From: Lysobacterales bacterium
Lineage (GTDB): Bacteria; Pseudomonadota; Gammaproteobacteria; Xanthomonadales; Xanthomonadaceae
Direction of reading: 5' to 3'
Assembly (NCBI GenBank): GCA_019510125.1
Contig: JAEKKX010000003.1
Coordinates: 310,001 to 374,000, forward strand
Length of the DNA stretch: 64,000 nucleotides
The notes beneath the pieces were generated by a model. The model saw only the letters and a program-made list of their open reading frames with translations, was not told the DNA's origin and ran no database searches. Position numbers and translations under genes: made by a program. Positions 1 through 11,242 of the stretch are shown in pieces (within the stretch, counting starts at the first letter, position 1; every line of letters starts with the position of its first letter).

Positions 1-40
1 CCTGTTCATGGCGCGCAGCGCGGCGGAGCAGGCGTCGTGA
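1..40 (+). CDS. 3' end of an upstream gene (partial)
   Basis: A reading frame enters from the left edge and ends at TGA 38-40, giving a short alanine-rich tail ending AAEQAS. Genes upstream of holB in related bacteria are often tmk or mltG, but a dozen residues cannot identify it. The stop lies 39 bases before the holB ATG, so it is probably the previous gene of the same operon. Confidence 0.3.
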   Translation, partial: LFMARSAAEQAS

Positions 41-79
41 GCATGCCGCGATGGGCGCGCGCCCGATGAGCATGCCCCG

Positions 80-1120
80 ATGAGCACGCTCGAACTGCCG
101 CCGCTGGCGCCCTGGCAGCAGCGCGTGTACGCACAGGCGGCGGCCGCGCTCGACAGCGGCCGGCTCGGCCACGCGCTGCTGCTGTGCGGCCCGCCGCGAC
201 TGGGCAAGCGCGCGGTCGCCGAGCGCCTCGCCCGCCGCCTGCTGTGCGAGGCGCGCGGCGCCGACGGCGAGGCCTGCGGCCGCTGCCGCGGCTGCCTGCT
301 GTTCGCCAACCGCCACCAGCGCGATCCGCTGGAAGTGCGCCCCGGCGGCGCGCCGGCGCATCCGTTCGGCCATGCCGGGCACCCGGACCTGATGCTGGTC
401 GGCCACGAGGTCAACGACAAGACCGGCAAGCCGCGCACCGAGATCGTGATCGAGCAGATCCGCCGGCTGTCCGAGAAGCTGGCGCTGACGCCGCAGTACG
501 GCGGCGCGCAGATCGCGATCCTCGACCCGGCCGAGGCCATCAACCACGCCGCCTGCAACGCGCTGCTCAAGACCCTGGAGGAGCCGCAGGACGGCCGCTA
601 CCTGTGGCTGGTCAGCGCCCAGCCCGCGCGGCTGCCGGCGACGATCCGCAGCCGCTGCCAGCGGCTGGAGTTCCGGCTGCCCGCGCGCGCAGAGGCGCTG
701 GCCTGGCTGGTCGCGCAGGGCCACCCCGACGCGGCCGCCACCGAGGCCCTCGACGCCGCCCGCGGCCACCCCGGGCTGGCCGACGCCTGGCTGCGCGACG
801 GCGGGCTGGCGCTGCGCCGCGAGGTCGCCGGCGACCTGCAGTCGATCCGCCGCGGCGAGCGCTCGCCGCTGGAGGCCGCGCAGCGCTGGGCCGGCGAGGA
901 CGACCTCGACCTGCGCCTGCGCCACGCCGCCGACCTGGCGCTGGCCGAGGCCGCCCGCTTGACCGATCCGGCCGGAATCCGCACCCTCGCATCCTGGTTC
1001 GATGCCGCCAACCGCACCCGGGACCTGCTGCGGACCACCGTCCGCGCGGATCTCGCCCTGGCCGAACTCCTCGCCCAGTGGCGGGGCGCGGTACCTCCCG
1101 CTTCCGGAGTCAGACGATGA
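80..1120 (+). CDS. holB: DNA polymerase III subunit delta'
   Basis: Clamp-loader subunit that, with gamma/tau and delta, loads the beta sliding clamp during replication. The 346-aa protein has a P-loop-like GPPRLGK (residues 37-43), a zinc-binding cysteine set (C56, C66, C69, C72), the clamp-loader motif LLKTLEEP and an SRC motif (SRCQR). These are hallmarks of the delta'/gamma AAA+ family, and the length is normal for bacterial HolB. Its TGA overlaps the ATG of the following pilZ gene, an arrangement typical of pseudomonads and xanthomonads. Just upstream, an ATGAGCATGCC-type string occurs twice, so the exact start could be misjudged by a few codons; ATG 80 is chosen because it is the last of these before continuous family sequence. 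Confidence 0.9.
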   Translation: MSTLELPPLAPWQQRVYAQAAAALDSGRLGHALLLCGPPRLGKRAVAERLARRLLCEARGADGEACGRCRGCLLFANRHQRDPLEVRPGGAPAHPFGHAGHPDLMLVGHEVNDKTGKPRTEIVIEQIRRLSEKLALTPQYGGAQIAILDPAEAINHAACNALLKTLEEPQDGRYLWLVSAQPARLPATIRSRCQRLEFRLPARAEALAWLVAQGHPDAAATEALDAARGHPGLADAWLRDGGLALRREVAGDLQSIRRGERSPLEAAQRWAGEDDLDLRLRHAADLALAEAARLTDPAGIRTLASWFDAANRTRDLLRTTVRADLALAELLAQWRGAVPPASGVRR

Positions 1121-1476
1121 ACGCCAAGGTCGCCGGCGCCCGCCAGGGCATCCTGTCCCTCGCCGTCAAGGACAAGAACGCGCTGTTCCAAGCCTACATG
1201 CCCTACATCAAGGGCGGCGCGGTGTTCGTGCCCACGGCCAAGCGCTACTTCATCGGCGACGAGGTCTTCCTGCTGATGACCCTGCCCGAATCGGCCGAGC
1301 GCCTGCCGGTGGCCGGCAAGGTCGCCTGGGTCACGCCGGCCGGCGCCCAGGGCAACCGCACCGCGGGCATCGGCGTGCAGTTCGCCGACAGCGCCGAGGG
1401 CGAGGCGGTGAAGAACAAGATCGAGGCGATCCTCGCCGGCATCCTCAACTCGGACAAGCCGACCCACACGATGTGA
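1117..1476 (+). CDS. pilZ: PilZ-domain type IV pilus assembly protein
   Basis: A 119-aa single-domain protein close to canonical PilZ in length and pattern (LSLAVKDKNALF near the N-terminus, then YMPYIKGGAVFVPT and GNRTAGIGVQF). PilZ is required for type IV pilus assembly and interacts with the pilus ATPase regulators. The RxxxR motif used by c-di-GMP-binding PilZ domains is absent, as in the founding Pseudomonas PilZ, so nucleotide binding is not expected. The ATG overlaps the holB stop (ATGA), implying translational coupling. The end overlaps a GTG that could be an early start of the next gene. Confidence 0.88.
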   Translation: MNAKVAGARQGILSLAVKDKNALFQAYMPYIKGGAVFVPTAKRYFIGDEVFLLMTLPESAERLPVAGKVAWVTPAGAQGNRTAGIGVQFADSAEGEAVKNKIEAILAGILNSDKPTHTM

Positions 1477-1502
1477 GTCCGGGGCAGGTCCGGGAGCCCC
1501 GC

Positions 1503-2111
1503 GTGCCGCCGAAACCCTTTTCCCCGAGCTGCGAGCGCAACCGCGGGCCGATCCTCGACGTGCTGCGCACGGCGTTCGCCGATCGCCGGCGGGTGCTGGA
1601 GATCGGCAGCGGCACCGGCCAGCACGCGGTGCATTTCGCGGCGGCGATGCCGTGGCTCGAATGGCAGTGCGCGGACGCCGAAGCGCACCTGCCGGGCATC
1701 GGCCAGTGGCTGGCCGAGGCGGCGCTGCCGAACACGCCGCCGCCCGTGGTGGTGCAGGCGATCGCCGACCCGCCCGGGCTGGCGCCGCCGCCGTCGGGCC
1801 GGTTCGACGCGGTGTTCAGCGCGAACACGCTGCACATCATGGGCTGGCCGGAGGTCGAAGGCTTCTTCGCCGGGCTGGCGGCGGTCTGCACGGCCGACGC
1901 GATGCTCGCGGTCTACGGTCCGTTCAACGTCGGCGGCGCGTTCACCAGCGACAGCAACCGCGAGTTCGACGGCTGGCTGAAGGCGCGCGATCGGCGTTCC
2001 GGCATCCGCGATCGCGAGGCGGTCGACGCGCTCGCGCGGGCGGCCGGATTCCGTGCGGCGGAGGTCGTCGCGATGCCCGCGAACAACCAGATGCTGCTCT
2101 GGCGGACGTGA
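1503..2111 (+). CDS. DUF938 SAM-dependent methyltransferase-like protein
   Basis: A 202-aa protein matching the DUF938 pattern: an N-terminal KPFSPSCERNRGPIL segment, then a class I methyltransferase glycine motif (VLEIGSGTGQHA), an acidic residue in WQCADAEAH and a NTLHIM segment. The substrate is unknown. GTG 1503 is preferred because GGGAG lies six bases upstream and the family motif begins immediately after; GTG 1473, overlapping the pilZ stop, would add ten residues with no family match. It is probably the last gene of the holB-pilZ operon or a co-directional single gene. Confidence 0.82.
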   Translation: MPPKPFSPSCERNRGPILDVLRTAFADRRRVLEIGSGTGQHAVHFAAAMPWLEWQCADAEAHLPGIGQWLAEAALPNTPPPVVVQAIADPPGLAPPPSGRFDAVFSANTLHIMGWPEVEGFFAGLAAVCTADAMLAVYGPFNVGGAFTSDSNREFDGWLKARDRRSGIRDREAVDALARAAGFRAAEVVAMPANNQMLLWRT

Positions 2112-2148
2112 CACAATCGCCCGGATCGAAATCCGGGAGCGTCGTCCG

Positions 2149-2895
2149 ATGTCCATGCCCTTGCCCGCGATGCGCGCGCTCGCCGCATCTTTGTTGGTCG
2201 CCTGCTGCGCCACGGTGTCGGCGGACGAGGGCGATCCGCCCGAGGTGACGTACCCGGCGCTGCCGGCGCGCGGCGCCACGCCGGAGGCCTTCGTGCCCGC
2301 GGGGTGGGCGATCGAGATGCGCGCCGCCGGCGACCTCGACAAGGATGGCCGCGACGACCTGGTCCTGGTGCTGCGCATGCACGACCCGGCGAACGTGATC
2401 CACAACGACGGGCTGGGCCCCGACGAGTTCGACACCAATCCGCGCATGCTCGCGGTGCTGTTCGCCGACGCGGGAGGCTACCGGCTCGCGACCGAGGATC
2501 ATGCGCTGGTGCCGCGGCCGGACAACCCGGTGATGGACGACTACCTCGGCGGCGACGGCGCCGTCAGCGTGCAGCGCGGCGCGTTCTCGGTGGGGCTGCA
2601 CGCCTGGGCCAGCGCCGGCACCTGGTATACCAGCGGCACCACGTTCACCTTCCGCTGGCAGGAAGGCTGCTTCCGGCTGATCGGCTACGACCGCGTCGAG
2701 GCGCATCGCGCCAGCGGCGACACGACCACGATCAGCGCGAACTATCCCGCCCGCCGCGCGACGGTCGAGATCGGCAATCTCGCCGAAGACGGCCCGTCGA
2801 AGACGCGCACGCTGCGGTTGCCGGCCAGGCCGATGCCGTGCCTGGCCGACATCGGCAACGGCTTCGATTTCGATCCGGGCGTGCCGACCGAATGA
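2149..2895 (+). CDS. Secreted lipoprotein with FG-GAP-like motif, unknown function
   Basis: A 248-aa protein with an N-terminal hydrophobic signal (residues 7-24). It contains an LVAC lipobox, and also a possible signal peptidase I site after TVSA. The mature part carries GDLDKDGRDDLVLVLR, a calcium-binding-like FG-GAP/VCBS motif usually found in beta-propeller repeats, here seen once. The rest is aromatic-rich beta-type sequence with two late cysteines. No enzyme motif was recognised. The ATG at 2149 places the signal peptide correctly. Expected location is the periplasm or outer membrane. Confidence 0.75.
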   Translation: MSMPLPAMRALAASLLVACCATVSADEGDPPEVTYPALPARGATPEAFVPAGWAIEMRAAGDLDKDGRDDLVLVLRMHDPANVIHNDGLGPDEFDTNPRMLAVLFADAGGYRLATEDHALVPRPDNPVMDDYLGGDGAVSVQRGAFSVGLHAWASAGTWYTSGTTFTFRWQEGCFRLIGYDRVEAHRASGDTTTISANYPARRATVEIGNLAEDGPSKTRTLRLPARPMPCLADIGNGFDFDPGVPTE

Positions 2896-2922
2896 ACGCC
2901 GGCCCCGCGTGGGGGCCGGCGT
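2896..2922. terminator. GC-rich hairpin between convergent genes
   Basis: An 11-bp perfect stem (ACGCCGGCCCC with GGGGCCGGCGT) and five-base loop lie between the lipoprotein gene and the convergent TonB receptor gene. No T-run follows on either strand, so it is at best a weak or bidirectional terminator. Confidence 0.45.
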
Positions 2923-2982
2923 CGTCGTGCGAGCTGGCGCGGTGCGCGGGCGCGAGGCCCGCGACCGCGAGGCCCGCGGCCG

Positions 2983-5895
2983 TCACTTGAACCGGTATTC
3001 GACCAGCAGCGAATAGGCGCGTCCGCGCGGATCGCCGACGCGCGCTTCCCAGCCGGCGCCGGCGGCGAAGTCGTTCATGTGGGCGGTGAACGGCGGATCC
3101 TGGTCGAGCAGGTTCTTGATCCCGAACGCCAGCTTGAGGCGGTCGATGCCGGTCCAGGTCACGCTGTAGTTGTAGGTGGTGTAGCCGTCCACCTGCGGGC
3201 GCCAGTCGGGCGGGATGTAGCTGCCGTTGGCGACGCTCGCCGGCGGCTCGTCGTAGTAGCCGTCGCGATGGATCTGGCTGAGCGTGTGCGACCACTTGCC
3301 GCGGCTGTAGCTGAGGTTGAGCGTGTGCTTCCAGCGCAGCGGCAGGTTGTAGTAGCGCACGTAGCGGCCGACCAGGTTCTGCGAGTACGGCAGCGTCTCC
3401 AGCGCCTTGGTCTGGAAATCCTGGATGTAGCTGCCGTTGAGGTTGAGGTTGAGGCGGCCGCCGGCGACTTCGCCGCCGAGGTTGGCGTCCAGCTCCAGCC
3501 CGCGCATCAGGCTGCCGCCGGAGTTGATGTAGCGGCGGTCGATCGCCACCACTTCGCCGGAGGAATCGCGGATCCAGTTGCCCGAGAACTGGTCGTAGTA
3601 CTGGATCAGCACGTCGCGCGGCGCCGAGCGGATGGTGTTGGTGCGTTCGATCTCCCACCAGTCCAGCGCGATGTTGAGCTGTTCCATCGGCGAGTAGACG
3701 ACGCCGAGGCTGCGCTGGGTCGACTCCTCCGGGGCGAGGTCGGTCTTGCCGCCGAAGATCTCGACCGGGCGGATCACTTCGCAGCCCGGCACCGTCGGCT
3801 GGGCGATGCCGCCGGGGCAGGTCGCCGGGTCGGCGAGGTCCTGGCCGGTGTACTGCACCTCGCTGACGCCGTTGTAGAGCTGGTTGAAGCTGGGCACCTT
3901 GAAGCCGGTGCTGTAGGCGCCGCGGAACAGCAGCCAGTCGAACGGCCGGTAGCGGAACGAGACCTTCGGGTTGGTGGTGCCGCCGAAGCCGCTGTAATGG
4001 TCGTAGCGGCCGGCGAGATTGAGGTCGAAGCGGTCGAAGATCGGCAGCTCGAATTCGACGTAGGCCGCGGCGATGTCGCGGTGGACGTTGTCCAGCGCGT
4101 TGGCGTCGTCGAACGGGGCGTTGAACACCGGCCGCTTCTGGGTGCGCTGGTCGCCGTCGAACAGGAATTCCTCGCGGCGCAGATCGACGCCCGCGGCCAT
4201 CGCCACGTCGCCGCCGGGCAGGTGGAAGAAGCCGAGGTCGCCGGTGAACGAGGCGTCCAGCGAGGTCACCACCGATTCGCCGCCGTACAGCTTCACGCCG
4301 CGCGCGGACGCGGCCGCGAGCGCGGCCATGGCCTCGGGCGACTGGCTCTGCCCGGGCGCGAGGAACGGATTGAGCAGGCCGCTGCCGAGGATCTGGCGCA
4401 GCGAGTCGGTGTAGAAGTAGCCGCTTCCCAGCGTCGACTCCGACTTGCTGCTGCCGCGCACCAGGCCGACGTCGTAGCTCCAGCGACCGATCGGGCCGCC
4501 GATGCCGGCGACGATGCGATACGAGTCGGTGGTCGTCTCGATCTGGCGCGGGCCGCAGGGCATGCAGCGCCAGCGGTAGGCGATCGGGGTGCCGCGCGCG
4601 TTGAGCTGCGCGGGGCCGAAGTAGGCCGCCAGCGCGTCGTAGACCGTGTCGTAGGTGGCCTGGGTGAGCGCGTTGCGCGGATACCAGGTGCTGGGGCCCA
4701 GCGAGGTGACGGCGGTGGAGGTGCTCGAGGAGATCTGGTTCGGCTCGAAGGTCTTGGCGACCTCGACCCGCGACGCGGTCAGCTCGACGTAGGCCTCGTG
4801 CGCGCCGCCGAGGCGGTAGGTGGCGCGGCCGATGAAGTCGATGCTGTCCTGCGGCTGCTGGATCACCGCGGCGGCGGCGTAGTCCCAGGCGCAGGCGTAG
4901 CGCGAGGCGGGCGAATTCCACAGCCGGTAGCCGTAGGGGCCCATGTCCGGTCCGGCGGCTTCGCAGCCGGCCGCGCCCGGCAGGTTGTAGATGTTGACCG
5001 CGGTCATGCGGGTGCTGCCGCCGCCCGGCGCGAGCACGCCGTTGCGCAGCAGGCTGCTGGCGCCGGTGCCGCTGCTGCCGAGGCTGAAGACGGTCGCGAA
5101 CGGGGTGCCGCGGGTGTCGGGCGACAGCCCGCGATCGGGCTGGAAGGTGTTGGAGAAATCGCGGTCGTGGCCGCGGAGGATGGTATTGCGCTTGACGCTG
5201 AGCGTGCCGAAGGCGTTCCAGCCGTCGTTGTCCAGGTCGCCGTGGCCGAACAGCAGGTTGCTGCCGTAGATGTTGCCGCCGCCGGCTTCGGTGAGGTCCA
5301 CGAACATCGATGCCTGCAGGCCGGTGTAGTCGCGCTTGGTGATGAAGTTGATCACGCCGCCGATGGCGTCGGTGCCGTAGATCGCGGAGGCGCCGTCGCG
5401 CAGCACTTCGACCCGCTCGATGGCGGCGAACGGGATCGCGTTGAGGTCCACCGCGCGGCCCTTGAGGCCGTGGGTCGCGACGCGGCGGCCGTTGAGCAGC
5501 ACCAGGGTCGCGTCCGCGCCCTGGCCGCGCAGGTTGGCGCCGGAGACGCCGTTGTTGCCGCGCTGCTCCTCGCTGACGATGCCGGCGTTGCTGGCCAGGT
5601 TGTCCGACCCGTTGCCGGCGATGTTGAGCGTCATCAGCAGTTGTTCCGCCGAGGTGATGCCCTGCGCGTCGATCTGCGCCCGGGTGAAGGTCGTGATCGG
5701 CAGGGCCTGCTCGGACAGCGCGCGCTTGATGCGGCTGCCGGTGACCGAGATCCGGTCGAGGGTGCCGACCCGGTCGCCGGCCGGTTGGTCGGCGGTGGCC
5801 GGGTCGGTGGCGTCCTGGGCGACTGCCGGCAGCGCCATGGCGGCCAGCAGGGCGACGAAAAGGCGTGTGGCGCTGGGCATCTTGCGTACGGACAT
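2983..5895 (-). CDS. TonB-dependent outer-membrane receptor
   Basis: A 970-aa outer-membrane receptor. A signal peptide (residues about 7-26, ending AVAQ) precedes a TonB-box-like stretch (DRISVTGSRI), the plug domain (LNGRRVATHG, VEVLRDGASAIYG, GGVINFITK) and a long beta-barrel ending in YRFK. TonB-dependent receptors import siderophores, sugars, peptides or cobalamin using the proton gradient; the ligand here cannot be told. ATG 5895 is chosen over an upstream start at 5970 because GGGAGGGA lies seven bases before it and the signal peptide follows directly. No fur-like regulator or ABC partner is adjacent. The plug sequence resembles the abundant xanthomonad receptors of oligopeptide or carbohydrate type. 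Confidence 0.93.
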   Translation of the reverse strand: MSVRKMPSATRLFVALLAAMALPAVAQDATDPATADQPAGDRVGTLDRISVTGSRIKRALSEQALPITTFTRAQIDAQGITSAEQLLMTLNIAGNGSDNLASNAGIVSEEQRGNNGVSGANLRGQGADATLVLLNGRRVATHGLKGRAVDLNAIPFAAIERVEVLRDGASAIYGTDAIGGVINFITKRDYTGLQASMFVDLTEAGGGNIYGSNLLFGHGDLDNDGWNAFGTLSVKRNTILRGHDRDFSNTFQPDRGLSPDTRGTPFATVFSLGSSGTGASSLLRNGVLAPGGGSTRMTAVNIYNLPGAAGCEAAGPDMGPYGYRLWNSPASRYACAWDYAAAAVIQQPQDSIDFIGRATYRLGGAHEAYVELTASRVEVAKTFEPNQISSSTSTAVTSLGPSTWYPRNALTQATYDTVYDALAAYFGPAQLNARGTPIAYRWRCMPCGPRQIETTTDSYRIVAGIGGPIGRWSYDVGLVRGSSKSESTLGSGYFYTDSLRQILGSGLLNPFLAPGQSQSPEAMAALAAASARGVKLYGGESVVTSLDASFTGDLGFFHLPGGDVAMAAGVDLRREEFLFDGDQRTQKRPVFNAPFDDANALDNVHRDIAAAYVEFELPIFDRFDLNLAGRYDHYSGFGGTTNPKVSFRYRPFDWLLFRGAYSTGFKVPSFNQLYNGVSEVQYTGQDLADPATCPGGIAQPTVPGCEVIRPVEIFGGKTDLAPEESTQRSLGVVYSPMEQLNIALDWWEIERTNTIRSAPRDVLIQYYDQFSGNWIRDSSGEVVAIDRRYINSGGSLMRGLELDANLGGEVAGGRLNLNLNGSYIQDFQTKALETLPYSQNLVGRYVRYYNLPLRWKHTLNLSYSRGKWSHTLSQIHRDGYYDEPPASVANGSYIPPDWRPQVDGYTTYNYSVTWTGIDRLKLAFGIKNLLDQDPPFTAHMNDFAAGAGWEARVGDPRGRAYSLLVEYRFK

Positions 5896-6073
5896 GCGTG
5901 TCCCTCCCCCGGGAGTCTGGATGTGGATTGCGGTCCGGCCGGCGTCGCCGGCGAACCGGCCCCGGCGCACCGGCCCCGTTTCCCCCGGGTCGATGCCAAC
6001 CGCCGTCGCGTAATCTAGCAGGTCGCCGTCACGGGCCTGTCATGTTGCCCGGCCGGACCCCGTGCACGACGAA

Positions 6074-6094
6074 ACGGCCCGCGATGCGGGCCGT
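6074..6094 (-). terminator. Rho-independent terminator after gcvP
   Basis: A perfect 9-bp stem (ACGGCCCGC / GCGGGCCGT) with a three-base loop is followed on the minus strand by TTTC. A second hairpin, GCCCCGG-type, lies at 6144-6170, closer to the gcvP stop. Either could end the gcvP transcript. Confidence 0.6.
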
Positions 6095-6183
6095 CCGGGT
6101 CATGGCGGTCAGGGCTGGCGGTCGGGTCGTGGCGGTCGGGCATGCCCCGGTCCGGCAGGCGGGCCGGGGCGGCGTCGCCGGGC

Positions 6184-9132
<2,949 letters not shown>

Positions 9133-9208
9133 GGCAGGCGTCGTCGGGCGCGGCGGTGGCCGCAGGAGGGGCGATCCGGGCCATCGGTCGAGCCGATGGA
9201 TGTGCCCC

Positions 9209-9461
9209 TCTGTCCTTCTGCCTGAGAGTTTGGAAGCACGATCCGCGGGCGGCGGGGGGAGGCGCGCTCCCGCGACGTGATTCTTGCCCCTTCGGCGCCG
9301 GCGCTGCCCGTGTCGCGGTGGGCGGCCGATCTCTCCAGAGTGTTTGGATCGACGGTGGTCGTTGGGCCTGAGCGATTGCGGGCGTTTGCGCCTTCGGCAG
9401 CGGACCGGACGAGCACAGCACTGACGAGGACAGGGCTGAGGACCGGACCGCTTCTCCCACC
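9209..9461 (-). promoter_or_regulatory. Tandem glycine riboswitch (two gcvT-type aptamers)
   Basis: Read on the minus strand there are two aptamers. Aptamer I (about 9461-9354) has GGGAGA, GCCGAAGGCGCAA and GCTCAGGC, closed by a GGTGG/CCACC stem. Aptamer II (about 9340-9209) has CTCTGGAGAG, GCCGAAGGGGCAAG, CTCTCAGGCAGAAGGACAGAG, closed by CTCTG/CAGAG. These conserved strings are diagnostic of the glycine riboswitch. A short linker of about 13 bases joins them. The expression platform (9133-9208) holds a CCATCGG/CCGATGG hairpin without a T-run, so translational or Rho-type control looks likelier than intrinsic termination. Confidence 0.93.
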
Positions 9462-9471
9462 GTACCGGTCG

Positions 9472-9477
9472 ATTATA
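9472..9477 (-). promoter_or_regulatory. Minus-10 element of the gcvP leader
   Basis: A perfect TATAAT on the minus strand lies about 11 bases before aptamer I, the right place for the riboswitch transcript to start. No good minus-35 match is visible at the usual 17-bp spacing. Confidence 0.6.
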
Positions 9478-9560
9478 GCCGCACCCGGGGCCGGGACGGA
9501 CCCTGCCGGGGCGCGTACCATGCCCGATCGCCCCCGACCGCGCGTTTCCGCGCCCCGTTC

Positions 9561-10808
9561 ATGTCCGCCATGCCGTCCCCGCCGCCCCGCAAACGCCTCG
9601 CCGCGATCCTCGGCGGGCTGGCGATGATCGGTCCGTTCTCGATCGACACCCTGTTCCCGGCCTTCCCGCGCATCGGCGCGCAGTTCGGCGCGGACGCCGT
9701 GGCGATGCAGCAGACCATCAGCGCCTACCTGCTGGCGTACGCGCTGATGAGCCTGGTCCACGGGCCGCTGTCGGACGCGATCGGCCGCCGCCGGGTGATC
9801 CTCGGCGGGCTCGCCGTGTTCGCGCTGGCGTCGGCCGGCTGCGCGCTGTCGACCAGCCTGCCGATGCTGCTGGCGTTCCGCGCGCTGCAGGGCATGTCCG
9901 CCGGCGTCGGCATGATCGTCGGCCGCGCGGTGATCCGCGACCTGTTCCAGGGCCAGGTCGCGCAGAAGCTGATGAGCCAGGTGTCGATGATCTTCGGCAT
10001 CGCGCCGGCGCTGGCGCCGGTGATGGGCGGCTGGATCCTGGGCTGGGCGCACTGGCCGGCGATCTTCTGGTTCCTGGTGCTGTTCGCGCTGGCGCTGCTG
10101 CTGGTCACCTGGCGCTTCCTGCACGAGACCCATCCGCCGGAGGCGCGCTTCCGGCCGCGGCCGAAGGCGCTGCTGCGCAATCACGCGTGGATCCTGCTCA
10201 ACCCGCGGTTCCAGCGCCTGGCCGCGGCCGGCGGCTTCAATTTCGCCGCGCTGTTCCTCTACATTTCCTCGGCGCCGACCTTCGTCCTGCACCACCTGCG
10301 GCTGGGCGAGGACCAGTTCGGCTGGTTCTTCATCCCGACCATCGCCGGCATGGTGTTCGGCGCGTTCCTGTCCGGGCGCGCGGCCGGGCGCATGGGCGGC
10401 AATCGCCTCGCCGGGATCGGCTTCGCGGTCTGCGGCGCGGCCGCCGCGCTCAACCTGCTCTACAACGCGTGGACGCCGCAGCCGTCGCTGCCCTGGGCGG
10501 TGCTGCCGATGGCGATCAACGCGCTCGGCATCTCGCTGGTGTTCCCGATCCTGACCCTCGCGATCCTCGACATGTACCCGCGCCAGCGCGGCGCGGCGTC
10601 GTCGCTGCAGGCGTTCACCAGCCTGATCGTGCAGACCCTGGTCGCCGGCGTGCTGTCGCCGCTGCTGGCCTCGCACGCGCTGTGGCTGGCGCTGGGCTCG
10701 GCGGCGGCGACCGCGGTCGGGTTCGGGTTCTGGTGGTGGGAGGTCTCGCGCACCCGGCTGCCGCCGGACGACGCCGAGCCGGTGGCCTCGGCGCCGCCGG
10801 CGCTGTGA
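9561..10808 (+). CDS. Bcr/CflA-family MFS drug exporter
   Basis: A 415-aa inner-membrane protein with 12 predicted membrane segments. The segment between TM2 and TM3, GPLSDAIGRRRVIL, is the major facilitator signature, and FSIDTLFPAFP near the start plus the overall pattern match the Bcr/CflA (DHA1) subfamily of bicyclomycin, chloramphenicol or sulfonamide exporters. Substrate is unknown. The gene is divergent from gcvP and its riboswitch, and convergent with the cytochrome operon. ATG 9561 is used; ATG 9570 is an alternative three codons later. No dedicated regulator is adjacent. Confidence 0.9.
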   Translation: MSAMPSPPPRKRLAAILGGLAMIGPFSIDTLFPAFPRIGAQFGADAVAMQQTISAYLLAYALMSLVHGPLSDAIGRRRVILGGLAVFALASAGCALSTSLPMLLAFRALQGMSAGVGMIVGRAVIRDLFQGQVAQKLMSQVSMIFGIAPALAPVMGGWILGWAHWPAIFWFLVLFALALLLVTWRFLHETHPPEARFRPRPKALLRNHAWILLNPRFQRLAAAGGFNFAALFLYISSAPTFVLHHLRLGEDQFGWFFIPTIAGMVFGAFLSGRAAGRMGGNRLAGIGFAVCGAAAALNLLYNAWTPQPSLPWAVLPMAINALGISLVFPILTLAILDMYPRQRGAASSLQAFTSLIVQTLVAGVLSPLLASHALWLALGSAAATAVGFGFWWWEVSRTRLPPDDAEPVASAPPAL

Positions 10809-10834
10809 CGCCGCCGCCAGGCCGGCGGCGGCGT
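10808..10834. terminator. Shared hairpin between MFS and cytochrome c genes
   Basis: An 11-bp perfect stem (ACGCCGCCGCC / GGCGGCGGCGT) with a five-base loop fills the gap between the two convergent stops. There is no T-run. It could act in both directions. Confidence 0.5.
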
Positions 10835-10841
10835 GCGCGCG

Positions 10842-11240
10842 TCAGTGCGCGCCCTTGAGGAAGGCCAGCAGGTCGGCGATGTCCTGCGCGGTGAGGTCGC
10901 CGCCGTCGTCGTACTTCATCTTGCCGCCGGGCACGACCTTCTTCGGCGCGGCGATGTACGCGGCCAGCTTCTCCGGCGTCCACACGATGCCGCTGTGGGC
11001 GAGCGCGTCGGAATACTTGTAGCCCGGCACCGTGCCCGCCGTGCGCCCGGTCACCGCGGCGAGGCTCGGGCCCTTCTTGTTCTTGCCCGCGTGCAGGCTG
11101 TGGCATTCGGCGCATTCGGAGTCGTAGACGTCGCTGCCGGCGTCGGCGCGGCCGGCCACGGCGGCGCGCGCGGGCGCCGCCAGGCCGAGGCCGAGCGCGC
11201 ACAGCGCGCCGGCCAGGAGCAGTGGGGGGGTGATGTGCAT
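10842..11240 (-). CDS. Periplasmic class I cytochrome c
   Basis: A 132-aa c-type cytochrome. A signal peptide ends about residue 26 (PARA), haem attaches at CAECH (43-47), and the sixth ligand is probably M108 in GGKMKY. The pattern KGPSL, then GYKYSDAL, then WTPEKLAAYI matches small soluble mitochondrial-type cytochromes c. As a periplasmic carrier it could shuttle electrons between the outer-membrane Cyc2-like protein and inner-membrane complexes. It starts two bases after the Cyc2-like gene stops, so it is the last gene of a three-gene operon (b561, Cyc2-like, cyt c). ATG 11240 is the only start giving a signal peptide. Confidence 0.9.
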   Translation of the reverse strand: MHITPPLLLAGALCALGLGLAAPARAAVAGRADAGSDVYDSECAECHSLHAGKNKKGPSLAAVTGRTAGTVPGYKYSDALAHSGIVWTPEKLAAYIAAPKKVVPGGKMKYDDGGDLTAQDIADLLAFLKGAH

Positions 11241-11242
11241 GG

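Noticed and set aside
3079..6018. A 979-codon open frame on the plus strand opposite the TonB-dependent receptor
   Set aside because: It is the antisense shadow of a clearly real receptor gene; its translation is valine-, arginine- and alanine-rich with no domain, as expected from high-GC reverse frames.
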